Below, one piece after another: positions 39,024-47,386 of a DNA stretch of 64,000 nucleotides. Every line of letters starts with the position of its first letter. The stretch's first letter is position 1. Position numbers and translations under genes: made by a program. This DNA comes from an uncultured Eubacteriales bacterium (lineage in GTDB: Bacteria > Bacillota > Clostridia > Christensenellales > Aristaeellaceae): contig CACWHI010000001.1 of assembly GCA_902760595.1 (NCBI GenBank), positions 188,963 through 252,962 of the forward strand, read 5' to 3'. A model generated the notes under the pieces. It was not told the DNA's origin and made no database searches. It worked only from the letters and a program-made list of their open reading frames with translations.

Positions 39024-39382
39024 TCCTCCCCTTCCGCTTCGGCATCCTCGACGGGCTCATTCACCGGGTAGAAGCTGCCATAGTTTTCTGCGTACCGGTC
39101 TTCAATGTAAATGTCAGGAATCAGGTTGGAGGCGAACGCTTCCATTGTGACAGCGTACCGGTCACTGTCATAGGCCAGATGATAGTGCTCACGCAGATAC
39201 TCCACGTTATCGGGATACGCGCCTTCCACGGCGTAGCAGGTCACGGCGGCCTGCCGGACCGCGTCGCGGACGATCGATGTCTCCTCACGGTTCTGCACGC
39301 TGTCGATCTTGTTAAAGGCGAGGACCGCGCAGCAGACCAGCGCAATGATCAGTATCAGCCTGAAGATATCGCGTAAACTCAT
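39020..39382 (-). CDS. Small pseudopilin-like membrane protein
   Basis: 120 residues, N-terminal membrane helix (about 7-25) and a head with 'VRQAAVTCYAVEGAYPDNVEYLREHY', a segment seen in pseudopilins ('YxxEGxYPxxxxxL' pattern). Acidic C-terminal tail. First of four coupled small genes between pilC and pilT. No obvious prepilin cleavage site. Confidence 0.6.
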   Translation of the reverse strand: MSLRDIFRLILIIALVCCAVLAFNKIDSVQNREETSIVRDAVRQAAVTCYAVEGAYPDNVEYLREHYHLAYDSDRYAVTMEAFASNLIPDIYIEDRYAENYGSFYPVNEPVEDAEAEGEE

Positions 39383-39416
39383 GCAATACCCCCTTTGAAA
39401 CGGAATGGCAATGTCA

Positions 39417-40469
39417 TCAGAGGCTGGAAAGAATGCCTGCCATAGGCAGCATGACCGTCAGCAGAACAGCGCCGATGACGACCGCCAGCAGGGCGACCAG
39501 CGTAGGCTCAATGATGGAGATCAGGCGGGAGATGTGGTCCTCGACCTGCTCCTCGTAGATCTGGGAAAGCTTGTCGAACACCTGGTCCTCATGACCGGTC
39601 GCGGAGCCCATGCAGATCATCCGCTCGTGCAGCGGCTCGAACAGGTTCGTCTCGGCCACCGCGTCCGCAAAGGCTTTGCCTTCCTCCAGCGATGTCCGGA
39701 TCTTTTCCACTTCCGCGGCGGCATCCTTGTCGGACAGGACCTTCGCGGTCATCTCGAGGGCTTCGCCGGTCGGGAAACCGCTGGAAAGCATCATGGACAG
39801 GACGCTGGAGACGCGGGATGCGGACAGACGCCGGTTAAGGCGATGTATCACGGGAATTTTTTGGATGATCGCCTTTACCTTGCCGCTGTACCTGGTGCGG
39901 GACAGGATCAGTGCCGCGATCACGGCAATCACGATCACGGCGACAAGCACCAGGATGATCCAGCCGAAGTTGGAGCCGAGGCGCATCATGCGCGTGCTCG
40001 CCTCGGACATGCCAATGCCCATGGAACTCAAGACACGCTGGAATACCGGCAGCACGCGCCACAGCAGGATCAGCACGATCAGGACCAGCATGACTCCGAG
40101 GACCAGGGGATAGGTGATTGCTCCTGCGACGGAAGAGCGTATGCGGTCCTCGCGGGCGTAATACGCTTCCAGGCCGCGCATGACCTTTTCGAGGTGGCCG
40201 GATCTTTCACCGATGCCCACCATCTCGACCAGGTAATCCGGCCAGCGGGGATCCGCCTTCAAGGCCTCGTACAGGGAGCCTGTCTCGGTCACGCGTTTGC
40301 TGGCCGTTTTGAAAACATCCCCGTTTTCACCCGTCTGCTCGGCCGCGCCGGCGAGGGTCTCCATGCCGTCGTACAGCGGAAGGCCGGCTTCGAGTATCAG
40401 AGCGACCTGACCGCAGAAGCTGCTCAGCTCCGCGGAGGTGAGTCCATTCTTTACTGTGTTTTTGCTCAT
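39417..40469 (-). CDS. pilC: Type II secretion/type IV pilus platform protein PilC (GspF family)
   Basis: Inner-membrane platform protein that couples ATPase motion to pilin insertion or removal. 350 residues with two T2SF domains, each ending in membrane helices. First domain 'FCGQVALILEAGLPLYDGMETLAG' near 12-40; second 'LSASRVSSVLSMMLSSGFPTGEALEMTAKVL' near 210-240; last helix 'LVALLAVVIGAVLLTVMLPMAGIL'. The start at ATG 40469 follows GAGGAG; the frame extends upstream to a TTG at 40490. It opens the six-gene pilus block. Confidence 0.92.
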   Translation of the reverse strand: MSKNTVKNGLTSAELSSFCGQVALILEAGLPLYDGMETLAGAAEQTGENGDVFKTASKRVTETGSLYEALKADPRWPDYLVEMVGIGERSGHLEKVMRGLEAYYAREDRIRSSVAGAITYPLVLGVMLVLIVLILLWRVLPVFQRVLSSMGIGMSEASTRMMRLGSNFGWIILVLVAVIVIAVIAALILSRTRYSGKVKAIIQKIPVIHRLNRRLSASRVSSVLSMMLSSGFPTGEALEMTAKVLSDKDAAAEVEKIRTSLEEGKAFADAVAETNLFEPLHERMICMGSATGHEDQVFDKLSQIYEEQVEDHISRLISIIEPTLVALLAVVIGAVLLTVMLPMAGILSSL

Positions 40470-40522
40470 GCCCTGTCTAACTCCTCTCAACTCAATTAAA
40501 AAGTGAAAACTACCGCAGCGCG

Positions 40523-41338
40523 TCAGTAGAACCGCTCGACTGAATAGGTCTTGGTCTTGTTGATGGCGTTCAGCGCCGCTGTCGGATCGTAAAAGACCTC
40601 TTTATCATTGATGATCGAAACTGTCCAGGCGTGATACTGCTTGCCGGCATAACCGATCATCAGCTTGGAAGGGATGCCCTGGGACCGCAGCATGGCGATC
40701 ATGATGGCTGAAAGGTCCTGACAGACCCCCATGCCTTTGGAATAGCAGCCGTCGATGTCCGGCAGCACGCCTGCTTTGACTGTAGCTGCCTTCACATAGT
40801 CGTATACGAACGTCGTTTTCATGTAAGAGCACACGGCGTCGAAGGCTTCCTTTTCCGTTTTGCCTTCTCCCAGTTTGTCCGCCTGCAATATGGCCTTGGA
40901 CTCGGCGGTATAATTCACATACTGGTTTGGGTACAGGAAGGGGCCGTTCGGGTCGCTGAGCTTGACATTCACTGTGATCTTTCCGGCGGCTGAGTATTTT
41001 TTTCCGGAGATGTTCTCGTACAGGGAAATCGCGTATTTCCCATCGCCGAGCTGAAAGGGGAAGACCTCGTACTCCGCGGCGCCGTTCAGGTCATAGGTGA
41101 GGCTGACGTCGCCCTTGACCACGCGCATTTTCATTTTCTTGCTGGTCTTCTTGGAAACGCTGGCGAGAAAATACCCTTCCTTCGTGTGGTTCGCGTCTAC
41201 GCGCAGCTTGCCGTTCGTTTTGGGCGATTTGGGAGCTGCCGGATATTTCGCTTCGGAAAGGACCGCGTGAGAAAGACAAAGGCAAAGAACGGATATCAGC
41301 AGGATCAATGGTATAGTGAAACGCGCTGTTTTCAACAC
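40523..41338 (-). CDS. Secreted transglutaminase-like (cysteine protease fold) protein
   Basis: 271 residues from a GTG start with AAAGGAGG six bases upstream; an ATG at 41365 would place that Shine-Dalgarno sequence inside the gene. A signal peptide is evident ('IPLILLISVLCLCLSHAVLSEA'). The C-terminal half is a transglutaminase core: Cys in 'GMGVCQDLSAIM', His in 'YHAWTVSI', Asp in 'FYDPTAAL'. Middle region is beta-rich. Bacterial members usually are proteases or peptide-modifying enzymes at the cell surface. It is the first gene downstream of a strong promoter and heads the run that continues into the pilus genes. Confidence 0.82.
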   Translation of the reverse strand: MLKTARFTIPLILLISVLCLCLSHAVLSEAKYPAAPKSPKTNGKLRVDANHTKEGYFLASVSKKTSKKMKMRVVKGDVSLTYDLNGAAEYEVFPFQLGDGKYAISLYENISGKKYSAAGKITVNVKLSDPNGPFLYPNQYVNYTAESKAILQADKLGEGKTEKEAFDAVCSYMKTTFVYDYVKAATVKAGVLPDIDGCYSKGMGVCQDLSAIMIAMLRSQGIPSKLMIGYAGKQYHAWTVSIINDKEVFYDPTAALNAINKTKTYSVERFY

Positions 41339-41401
41339 CTGCTTCCTCCTTTCTGTATACCGCATGGACCGCTGCTTCGGCGATTGTTTTGCGACTTATC
41401 A

Positions 41402-41430
41402 ATTATATCTGAGAGAGTGCGAAAATACAA
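41402..41430 (-). promoter_or_regulatory. Promoter of the transglutaminase-pilus-hflX gene run
   Basis: Minus-strand TTGTAT (41425-41430), 17 bp, TATAAT (41402-41407), about 65 bp before the GTG start. No other clear promoter or terminator was noticed in the following 14 kb, so transcription may run as far as hflX. Confidence 0.7.
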
Positions 41431-41479
41431 GACTTTTTCGTCATGTTTTACTTTTTTCCTGCGGGAACGCGCGGAGTGA

Positions 41480-41508
41480 TTGTATTTTGCGGGACGATGT
41501 GATAGGAT
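41480..41508 (+). promoter_or_regulatory. Probable purB promoter
   Basis: TTGTAT (41480-41485), 17 bp, TAGGAT (41503-41508) with an extended TG motif. Weak match, but correctly spaced from the purB ribosome-binding site. Confidence 0.4.
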
Positions 41509-41536
41509 GGTGAAGACTAATGATGGAGGTGCCGCT

Positions 41537-42970
41537 ATGTCTGCCGAAAAATACGTATCTCCGCTCTCGCAGCGCTATGCCAGCAGTGATATGCAGAAGC
41601 TGTTCTCGGAGGCGCACCGCGCCCGTCTCTGGCGGCAATTATGGGTGATACTGGCTCAGACGGAGCATGACCTCGGTCTGCCGGTATCTCAGGAGCAGGT
41701 CGATGAACTCAGAAGCCATACGGACGACGTTGACCTGGAGCGCTGCCATGAGTACGAGGCTGCCGTGAGGCACGACGTGATGGCCCACATCAAGGCTTAC
41801 GCGGATGTGTGCCCGAAAGCGGCGCCCATCATCCATCTGGGCGCGACGAGCTGCTACGTCGGAGATAACAGCGACATGATGATCTATCGGGATGCGATCC
41901 GCCTGCTGCAGGCTCGTATCGTGCATGTGCTGCGGAATCTCTCGGCATTCGCCAAGGCCTGGGCCGGACTTCCGACGCTGGCGTATACGCATTTTCAGCC
42001 CGCTCAGCCAACGACTGTCGGCAAACGCGCCACGCTGTGGATGCAGGACCTGGTATACGACCTTGAGGAACTCGATTTCATCTGCAGCAATTTGAGGCCG
42101 CTCGGGTGCAAAGGCACCACGGGCACACAGGCAAGCTTTCTGGAGCTCTTTCACGGCGATGAAAACAAGGTCTTTGAGCTGGATCGCCGGATCGTCAGGA
42201 CGATGGGCTTTGAAAAGGGAACTGCCGTATCCGGACAGACCTATTCGAGAAAGCAGGACGCGCGTATCCTTAACGCGCTGGCTCAGCTCGGCGCGTCTGC
42301 CCAGAAATTTGCTACTGATCTGAGATTGCTTCAGCATGAAAAGGAGATCGAAGAACCCTTCGAGGCTTCACAGGTGGGCTCGTCCGCGATGCCGTACAAG
42401 CGCAATCCGATGCGGGCTGAACGTATGACCGGCCTGGCACGGTATTTGATCAACAACGCCCAGAATGCCCTGACGACCGCGGCGGAGCAGTGGCTGGAGC
42501 GAAGCCTGGACGACAGCGCCAACCGGCGCCTCAGTATGGCGGAAGGGTTCCTGTGCGCGGACGGACTGCTGATGCTGTACGAAAACGTGACCTCCAACCT
42601 GACAGTCAATCCCAAGGTCATAGAAAAGCATCTGTATGCGGAGCTTCCCTTTATGGCTTCTGAAAACATCCTGATGAAAGCCGTGGAGCAGGGCGGCGAC
42701 CGGCAGTTGCTCCATGAAAAGATCCGAGTGGCTTCCATGGCGGCCGGGAAAAGGGTCAAGCAGGAAGGCGCTGAATGCGACCTGCTGGACAGGCTGGCGG
42801 ATGATCCGGATTTCCCGCTGTCGCATGAGGAGATCAAGCGGCAGCTGAATGCCGCTGAATACACGGGCATGGCGCGAAAACAGACCGAAGTATTTATTGA
42901 TACAGTTGTCCGCGGGATCCTGGACGAGCACGCCGAGCTTCCTCAGACGGCCGGAGAGATCAGATTATAA
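41537..42970 (+). CDS. purB: Adenylosuccinate lyase
   Basis: Purine pathway enzyme (SAICAR and adenylosuccinate cleavage). 477 residues, of the ~475-residue clostridial/eukaryote-like subtype. Fumarase-superfamily signature 'SSAMPYKRNPMRAERM' near 283-298 with catalytic Ser, 'HLGATSCYVGDNSD' and 'THFQPAQPTTVGKRA' also present. The start at 41537 has GGAGGT six bases upstream; the frame extends in-phase to 41480. Followed 11 bp later by the serine hydrolase gene. Confidence 0.96.
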   Translation: MSAEKYVSPLSQRYASSDMQKLFSEAHRARLWRQLWVILAQTEHDLGLPVSQEQVDELRSHTDDVDLERCHEYEAAVRHDVMAHIKAYADVCPKAAPIIHLGATSCYVGDNSDMMIYRDAIRLLQARIVHVLRNLSAFAKAWAGLPTLAYTHFQPAQPTTVGKRATLWMQDLVYDLEELDFICSNLRPLGCKGTTGTQASFLELFHGDENKVFELDRRIVRTMGFEKGTAVSGQTYSRKQDARILNALAQLGASAQKFATDLRLLQHEKEIEEPFEASQVGSSAMPYKRNPMRAERMTGLARYLINNAQNALTTAAEQWLERSLDDSANRRLSMAEGFLCADGLLMLYENVTSNLTVNPKVIEKHLYAELPFMASENILMKAVEQGGDRQLLHEKIRVASMAAGKRVKQEGAECDLLDRLADDPDFPLSHEEIKRQLNAAEYTGMARKQTEVFIDTVVRGILDEHAELPQTAGEIRL

Positions 42971-42981
42971 GGTGCTGACAT

Positions 42982-44040
42982 ATGGTGCAAATGGAATCTA
43001 CGCTGCGGGATCTGGTGATCAGATATCACCAGGCCGGGTATTTCCCTTCCGCGGCGGTACGCGTCTTCAATGAAACCGAAACATTAGCGGAAGTATACGT
43101 TGGTGAAGCAAAGAAGGACTCACTGTTTGACGTGGCTTCACTGACCAAAATCGCGACTGCGACCCAGGTATTGCAGCTGATCTCTGAAAACGTGGTCAGC
43201 CTGGATGACGAAATCTCCCAACATTTCGACGAAATCAGACAGTTGTCCTGGCTGGAAGAACGATTCCGCGGGATCACGGTACGCAGGCTGCTGACGCATA
43301 CATCCTCGTTGCCTGCCTGGTATCCTTTTTACGCCTGGCAGGGGGAGGATTTCTGGACAGCACTGCAGTCCGCGCTCAGGAACCAGCTGCCGACAGCTGG
43401 CACTGTCTATTCGGATATCAACTTCATCCTGCTTGGCAGGCTCGTTGAGCGGAAGCGTGGCGTGCCGCTCAAGCAGTGCCTGAAGATGTATCTGACCGCG
43501 CCTTTGGGTGTCGAAAACGAAATGCTGTATCTGCCTGCTGTATCCGATTCGTCGCAGATCATTCCATCCTGCTATGATAACCGAATCGAAGAGCGCATGT
43601 GCGCTGACAGGGGCATCCGCTTTGAGCGTTGGCGGAGACATGGCACGGCAGTGATCGGAACGGTCAACGACGGAAATTGCCATTACTATTTTCATGACGT
43701 CAGCGGACATGCGGGCATCTTTGCCACGGCCGGCGCCTATGAAAAGCTGTGCCAGCTGTATATGAATACAAAGAACGAGCTGCTGATCGACGCGCAGAAA
43801 ACCCAGCCCGGCTGTCAGGACAGGGGGCTGGGCTTCGAAACGGGAACGGCATACCCGCATGGCTGCGGCCATAACGGCTTTACCGGAACAAGCATCTATT
43901 TTTCGAGAGAATATAATATCGGTGCCGTGGCCATGACGAATCGACTGTTTTATCCGGAGCCGTCGAACCGCGGGATGGGTGAATTCCGGCGGGCGCTTCA
44001 TGAAATGGCGTTTTCTGTCGCCCTGGTGATGAGACGGTGA
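42982..44040 (+). CDS. Class C beta-lactamase-fold serine hydrolase
   Basis: 352 residues, no signal peptide, so probably cytoplasmic. SxxK motif 'SLTK' at residues 53-56, the Tyr motif as 'VYSDINFILLGRL' and a C-terminal 'HNGFTGTS' in place of KTG. Such enzymes in gene neighbourhoods with murQ are commonly esterases or muropeptide-processing hydrolases of the recycling route. Here it converges with the murK/murQ pair, with one base between stops. Real beta-lactam hydrolysis is unlikely without export. Confidence 0.82.
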   Translation: MVQMESTLRDLVIRYHQAGYFPSAAVRVFNETETLAEVYVGEAKKDSLFDVASLTKIATATQVLQLISENVVSLDDEISQHFDEIRQLSWLEERFRGITVRRLLTHTSSLPAWYPFYAWQGEDFWTALQSALRNQLPTAGTVYSDINFILLGRLVERKRGVPLKQCLKMYLTAPLGVENEMLYLPAVSDSSQIIPSCYDNRIEERMCADRGIRFERWRRHGTAVIGTVNDGNCHYYFHDVSGHAGIFATAGAYEKLCQLYMNTKNELLIDAQKTQPGCQDRGLGFETGTAYPHGCGHNGFTGTSIYFSREYNIGAVAMTNRLFYPEPSNRGMGEFRRALHEMAFSVALVMRR

Positions 44041-44041
44041 A

Positions 44042-44956
44042 TTAGCGACAGCCAGCCTGACAAAGCGCTATCTTGGCAGCGCCGTAGGCGGGCGTGTGAT
44101 ACGGCGGATGAACGTCGACTTGCGGCAGCTGGCGCCTGACGTCGGCAGTCAGCCGGTCCGCGATCACCCGGTAATGCTGCAGGATACCTCCGGCCAGCGC
44201 CAGCTCTCCGCCGGATAAACCGGATTGACGCCAGAACGCGAAAACCAGCTCCGCGAGGTCGGAAGCGGCGTGCGCGGCGATTTCAAGGGCGGCTTCATCT
44301 GAGCGATCGAGAGCGCTGATTAGGAGAGGCGCGAGCGCTGCGATCTGTTTTTTGCCGGTCGTCGGCGCGTACAGCCAGGTGATCAGTGAGGGGATGTCGG
44401 TGATTCCCAGCGCTTTGTAGACCTCCCCGGTCAGCTCTGTTTCTGGCAGTCTGTGGTCAGCCGCCCGGACGACCGCGGTCAGGATATCGCGGCCAATCGC
44501 ATAGCCGCTGCCCACATCGTCGATCAGGTAGCCGTAACCGCCTGTGCGATATATCCGGCCAGAGACGTCGCGGCCGCAGCAAACCGAGCCTGTACCCGCG
44601 ATCAGTACGGCACCCGGACCGTCTATTGCGCCATTCAGAGCGATCTCCTGATCGCCCACCAGCTGCAGGTGTCCGTCATATCCGGCCTGGGAGAACGAGC
44701 TCTCAGCAAAACATACCGCGTTCTTGTTGCTGATCCCCGCCATGCCGACTGTCAGATAACCGCAGCCGCGCAATCCGGAGGGGAGCCTGTTCCTCATGAA
44801 GGATACGATATCGCTGACGGTGGCATGAACGGTTTCAGCAGTGGCCCCGTTCAGGTTGAATGGCCCGAATTCAGCTTCTGCAACGGTTTTACCGGAACGG
44901 TCAATAGCGCAGAGAGCGGTTTTGGTGCCGCCTCCGTCCAATCCGCAGAAGTACAT
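44042..44956 (-). CDS. N-acetylglucosamine/N-acetylmuramate kinase (BadF/BcrA ATPase fold, MurK-like)
   Basis: 304 residues. ATP-binding 'GLDGGGTKTALC' at residues 5-16, 'AGTGSVCCGRD' and 'GGYGYLIDDVGSGYAIGRDIL' are the hallmarks of the GlcNAc kinase/MurK group. It would phosphorylate amino sugars released from peptidoglycan, giving MurNAc-6-P for MurQ. GGAGG lies seven bases before ATG 44956; an ATG at 44959 is adjacent and overlaps the murQ stop. The longer reading to 45139 runs through murQ and is not supported. Confidence 0.85.
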   Translation of the reverse strand: MYFCGLDGGGTKTALCAIDRSGKTVAEAEFGPFNLNGATAETVHATVSDIVSFMRNRLPSGLRGCGYLTVGMAGISNKNAVCFAESSFSQAGYDGHLQLVGDQEIALNGAIDGPGAVLIAGTGSVCCGRDVSGRIYRTGGYGYLIDDVGSGYAIGRDILTAVVRAADHRLPETELTGEVYKALGITDIPSLITWLYAPTTGKKQIAALAPLLISALDRSDEAALEIAAHAASDLAELVFAFWRQSGLSGGELALAGGILQHYRVIADRLTADVRRQLPQVDVHPPYHTPAYGAAKIALCQAGCR

Positions 44957-44958
44957 CA

Positions 44959-45864
44959 TTACGCCTCCGGGACGCCGCCAATCGCCGCGGCGATCCGGCC
45001 GTCCGCCTGTTCGAGCGCTTTGCCGGCTGAGACGGCGTCGAGATGCAGCAAAATCATGACGATGGCGGTCTTGCAGGACCAGCCACACTGATTCAGAGCC
45101 GTCCTTGCCTCTTCCTCTGTAGCTCCGGTGGAGCTGCACACGATGGATACGGCCCGGTGGACCAGCTTTTCGTTCGTGGCCTTTACGTCGACCATCAGAT
45201 TCCCGTACACTTTTCCCATTTTGATCATCACGCAGGTGGACAGAAGGTTCAGGACCAGCTTCTGGCAGGTGCCGCTCTTCATCCTCGAGGAACCGGTGAT
45301 AACTTCCGGACCGGGAATGGGCGCCATTGTGATATCCGCGTGGCGTGAAAGCTCACTGTCTGTGCAGCATGTAAGCGCCATGACGGGAGCTCCGACCGAA
45401 CGCGCAAAGTCCATCGCACCGATCACATAGGGTGTGCGGCCGCTGGCAGCGATACCGACCAAAGCGTCCCCGGCACTGAAATGATGCTCTTTCAGGTCGT
45501 TCGCACCGAGCTCCTTGTTGTCCTCCGCGCCTTCAATGGCGCGGATAAAGGCTTTTTCTCCGCCGGCGATCAGGGCGACGACGAGCCCAGGATCGACACC
45601 GTAGGTTGGTGGACATTCGGCGGCATCCAGGACGCCCAACCGGCCGGACGTGCCCGCGCCGCAGTAAAACAGCCGGCCTCCATTTCGAAGCTGATCGTAG
45701 ATCACATCGACAGACCGGGCAATATCAGGCAGCACGGCTTTTACTGCCTCGGCGCAGCGATGATCCTCATCGTTAATGACCGTTACCATGTCGATCGTGG
45801 ACATCATGTCGATATGGGTGGTTTTGCTGTTTCGTTTTTCTGTATCCAGCTTTCCGAGTTCCAT
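44959..45864 (-). CDS. murQ: N-acetylmuramic acid 6-phosphate etherase
   Basis: Cleaves the lactyl ether of MurNAc-6-P to GlcNAc-6-P and D-lactate in peptidoglycan recycling. 301 residues with SIS-domain motifs: 'NGGRLFYCGAGTSGRLGVLDAAECPPTYG' region near 61-89, 'GIAASGRTPYVIGAM' near 137 and 'EVITGSSRMKSGTCQKLVLN' near 185. Start is preceded by GAGGAGGG. Own promoter at 45891-45919. Coupled to the kinase by TAATGATG. Confidence 0.96.
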   Translation of the reverse strand: MELGKLDTEKRNSKTTHIDMMSTIDMVTVINDEDHRCAEAVKAVLPDIARSVDVIYDQLRNGGRLFYCGAGTSGRLGVLDAAECPPTYGVDPGLVVALIAGGEKAFIRAIEGAEDNKELGANDLKEHHFSAGDALVGIAASGRTPYVIGAMDFARSVGAPVMALTCCTDSELSRHADITMAPIPGPEVITGSSRMKSGTCQKLVLNLLSTCVMIKMGKVYGNLMVDVKATNEKLVHRAVSIVCSSTGATEEEARTALNQCGWSCKTAIVMILLHLDAVSAGKALEQADGRIAAAIGGVPEA

Positions 45865-45890
45865 GGCAGTCCCTCCTCAAGTTTTGGTAC

Positions 45891-45919
45891 ATTATATCAT
45901 TCGCCGGGCTTTCTTGCAA
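45891..45919 (-). promoter_or_regulatory. Promoter of murQ operon
   Basis: Minus-strand TTGCAA (45914-45919), 17 bp, TATAAT (45891-45896), about 27 bp from the murQ ATG. Very short leader. Confidence 0.8.
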
Positions 45920-45936
45920 TGATCAGATAAGGCTTT

Positions 45937-46788
45937 TCAGGAATTAAAGAGCTCCGAGAACCGGCTCGGAACCGGACTGCGGAAGAACAGCCTGTCACCG
46001 GAAACGGGATGCGTAAGAAACAGAAAAGCGCTGTGCAGGGCAAAGGTACCCGGAAAGCTGTCCAATGCTGAGCCGTAGAGATAATCGCCGCAGATCGGGT
46101 GGCCTATCCCGGCCAGATGTACGCGGATCTGGTGCGTGCGGCCTGTGATCAGGCGGAGCCTGAGCATCGTACGGTGATTTGCGCGCATCACCGTGTGATA
46201 ATAGGTGACGGAGGGCTTGCCAGAGCTGTCGATCCGACGCAGGTTGTCCGAGCCGGGAACCCGTCCGATCGACAGATCAATCTTGCCATCGGAAGGTGAG
46301 ACGTCACCTTCAACGACCGCGATGTATTCCCGGATAAAACGATCCGTATGCAGATCGGAACTCAGCACATGCTGAAAATGCCCGGTAGCTGCGCATACCA
46401 TCAGGCCGCCTGTGCCTTTGTCAAGGCGGTTGACAGGCTGGAAGCTGCCATAAGCGAGAGTGTATTCCGCTTCCAGCGAATTCCCGGATCCACGGGACGA
46501 GGCCATGGTCGCGAGCCCTGCGGGCTTATTGATGACACGCAGGCTGCTGTCTTCAAACACGGTATACGGCAGCGAAACAAACTTTGGTATGGAATCTGGC
46601 AAATTCACAGCAAGCAGCGTACCGGACGGTATTCTGTCGATGAGCCGGATCGGTCTGCCGTCGGCGGTCATCCCGTTCGTTTGCTTCAGTACCTGAAGAT
46701 CGTGGCCGGACAGGGAAAAGCGCTCGGCCGCGATGCGTCCGGCCCGGCGCATGTGTTCGTGATCGCTTACAAGGTGTTTGAGCAGCAT
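45937..46788 (-). CDS. RluA-family pseudouridine synthase
   Basis: Converts uridine to pseudouridine in rRNA or tRNA. 283 residues. An S4-like segment at the N-terminus ('LLKHLVSDHEHMRRAGRI') precedes the catalytic domain with 'DSSLRVINKPAGLATMAS' near 80 and the catalytic motif 'NRLDKGTGGLMV' near 119-130 (Asp 122), where most relatives read HRLD. 'GRTHQIRVHLAGIGHPICGDYLYG' is the second family motif. Exact target site cannot be assigned. Confidence 0.9.
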   Translation of the reverse strand: MLLKHLVSDHEHMRRAGRIAAERFSLSGHDLQVLKQTNGMTADGRPIRLIDRIPSGTLLAVNLPDSIPKFVSLPYTVFEDSSLRVINKPAGLATMASSRGSGNSLEAEYTLAYGSFQPVNRLDKGTGGLMVCAATGHFQHVLSSDLHTDRFIREYIAVVEGDVSPSDGKIDLSIGRVPGSDNLRRIDSSGKPSVTYYHTVMRANHRTMLRLRLITGRTHQIRVHLAGIGHPICGDYLYGSALDSFPGTFALHSAFLFLTHPVSGDRLFFRSPVPSRFSELFNS

Positions 46789-46859
46789 GGGATCTGATCT
46801 CCTTGGATTATTCTCAGCCTTTATGAATATAAAGAACTGACTGAAAGCGAATTATGCAG

Positions 46860-46888
46860 TTGCAAATCTGCACTGCAGATGATATAAT
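46860..46888 (+). promoter_or_regulatory. Promoter of smpB-ssrA
   Basis: TTGCAA (46860-46865), 17 bp, TATAAT (46883-46888), about 23 bp from the TTG start of smpB. Confidence 0.8.
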
Positions 46889-46911
46889 ACCACAGAAGAG
46901 GAGGTTTTGCA

Positions 46912-47373
46912 TTGGCAAAAAAACAAGGCGTCAAGCCGGTTGCTGAAAATCGAAAAGCGCGTCACGATTATTTCATTGAAGAGACGTATGAGTGCGGCCT
47001 CGAGCTGAAGGGAACGGAAGTCAAGTCCATGCGTCAGGGCAAGGTCAATCTGAAAGAGAGCTTTGCCCATGTGAAGAACGGAGAGATGCTGGTGGAGGGG
47101 ATGCACATCAGCCCGTATGATCATGGCAGCTATTTCAACACGGATCCTCTTCGTCCGAAGCGACTGCTGCTCCATAAAAATGAGATCAGAAAACTCGCGC
47201 AGCAGGTGCAAAAGCAGGGCTACACGCTCATCCCGCTGAGTGTGTATCTCAAAAACGGACGAATGAAGCTTTCGCTGGGCGTCTGCGTCGGCAAGCATCT
47301 TCACGACAAGCGCGACGCGATGGCGGAAAAGTCGGCCAAGCGGGATATGGAACGTGCGCTGAAAACGCACTGA
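46912..47373 (+). CDS. smpB: SsrA-binding protein SmpB
   Basis: Partner of tmRNA in trans-translation. 153 residues with the full family pattern: 'VAENRKARHDYFIEETYECGLELKGTEVKSMRQGKVNLKESF', 'HISPYDHGSYFNTDPLRPKRLLLHK' and basic tail 'KRDAMAEKSAKRDMERALKTH'. Initiates with TTG (46912), preceded by GAGGAGGT. The stop is 13 bp from the tmRNA 5' end, so the two are almost certainly co-transcribed. Confidence 0.97.
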   Translation: MAKKQGVKPVAENRKARHDYFIEETYECGLELKGTEVKSMRQGKVNLKESFAHVKNGEMLVEGMHISPYDHGSYFNTDPLRPKRLLLHKNEIRKLAQQVQKQGYTLIPLSVYLKNGRMKLSLGVCVGKHLHDKRDAMAEKSAKRDMERALKTH

Positions 47374-47386
47374 AACTCATTCACAT

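Noticed and set aside
42982-44040. Antibiotic-resistance beta-lactamase
   Set aside because: No signal peptide, KTG is replaced by HNG, and the murQ neighbourhood points to muropeptide metabolism.
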